Below are positions 5,775 to 5,784 of a DNA stretch of 5,784 bases, in pieces. Every line of letters starts with the position of its first letter. The stretch's first letter is position 1. The DNA is taken from NCBI GenBank assembly GCA_030429685.1, contig JAUIEY010000126.1, positions 1 through 5,784 on the forward strand, read 5' to 3'. This DNA is from Gammaproteobacteria bacterium. GTDB taxonomy: Bacteria; Pseudomonadota; Gammaproteobacteria; Steroidobacterales; GCA-2729495. The translations under genes were made by a program, and so were the position numbers. The notes beneath the pieces were generated by a model, which was not told the DNA's origin, did no database searches, and saw nothing but the letters and a program-made list of their open reading frames with translations.

Positions 5775-5784
5775 ATTAAGCAGT

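Overview
The window looks like ordinary chromosomal DNA from a GC-rich gammaproteobacterium. The support is a ubiK-comM pair beside a glnK-type PII gene, a tRNA-Arg(CCG) very like the enterobacterial argX type, and a cytochrome c5-like protein with an N-terminal anchor. The genus cannot be read from the sequence. No mobile element, CRISPR array, prophage or defence island is visible.

Left part (1-1003). A minus-strand operon encodes a Gcw_chp/TorF-type outer-membrane protein followed by a PII signal protein, of which only the first 12 codons are in the window. Upstream lies a clear nitrogen-control promoter: a sigma-54 -24/-12 element with the exact GG-N10-GC spacing, and a perfect NtrC-type dyad (GCACC-N5-GGTGC) centred about 89 bp before the predicted start. 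A 9-bp stem-loop lies between the two genes. This regulatory unit is the most informative part of the window.

Middle (1004-4119). Plus-strand genes run divergently from the nitrogen operon: ubiK (ubiquinone biosynthesis accessory factor), comM/yifB (AAA+ Mg-chelatase-like ATPase linked to natural transformation), a SAM-dependent methyltransferase of unknown substrate, and a small helical protein whose ATG overlaps the methyltransferase stop as ATGA. The gaps are short (26 nt, 19 nt, then an overlap), so they may be one transcription unit.

Right part (4140-5508). Two minus-strand genes converge on the previous block. They are a Crp/Fnr-family regulator with an FNR-type recognition helix but no cysteines, and downstream of it a membrane-anchored monohaem cytochrome c. 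Each has a perfect TATAAT hexamer upstream but only weak -35 matches.

Right edge (5663-5784). An intact tRNA-Arg(CCG) with encoded CCA is followed closely by a strong intrinsic terminator.
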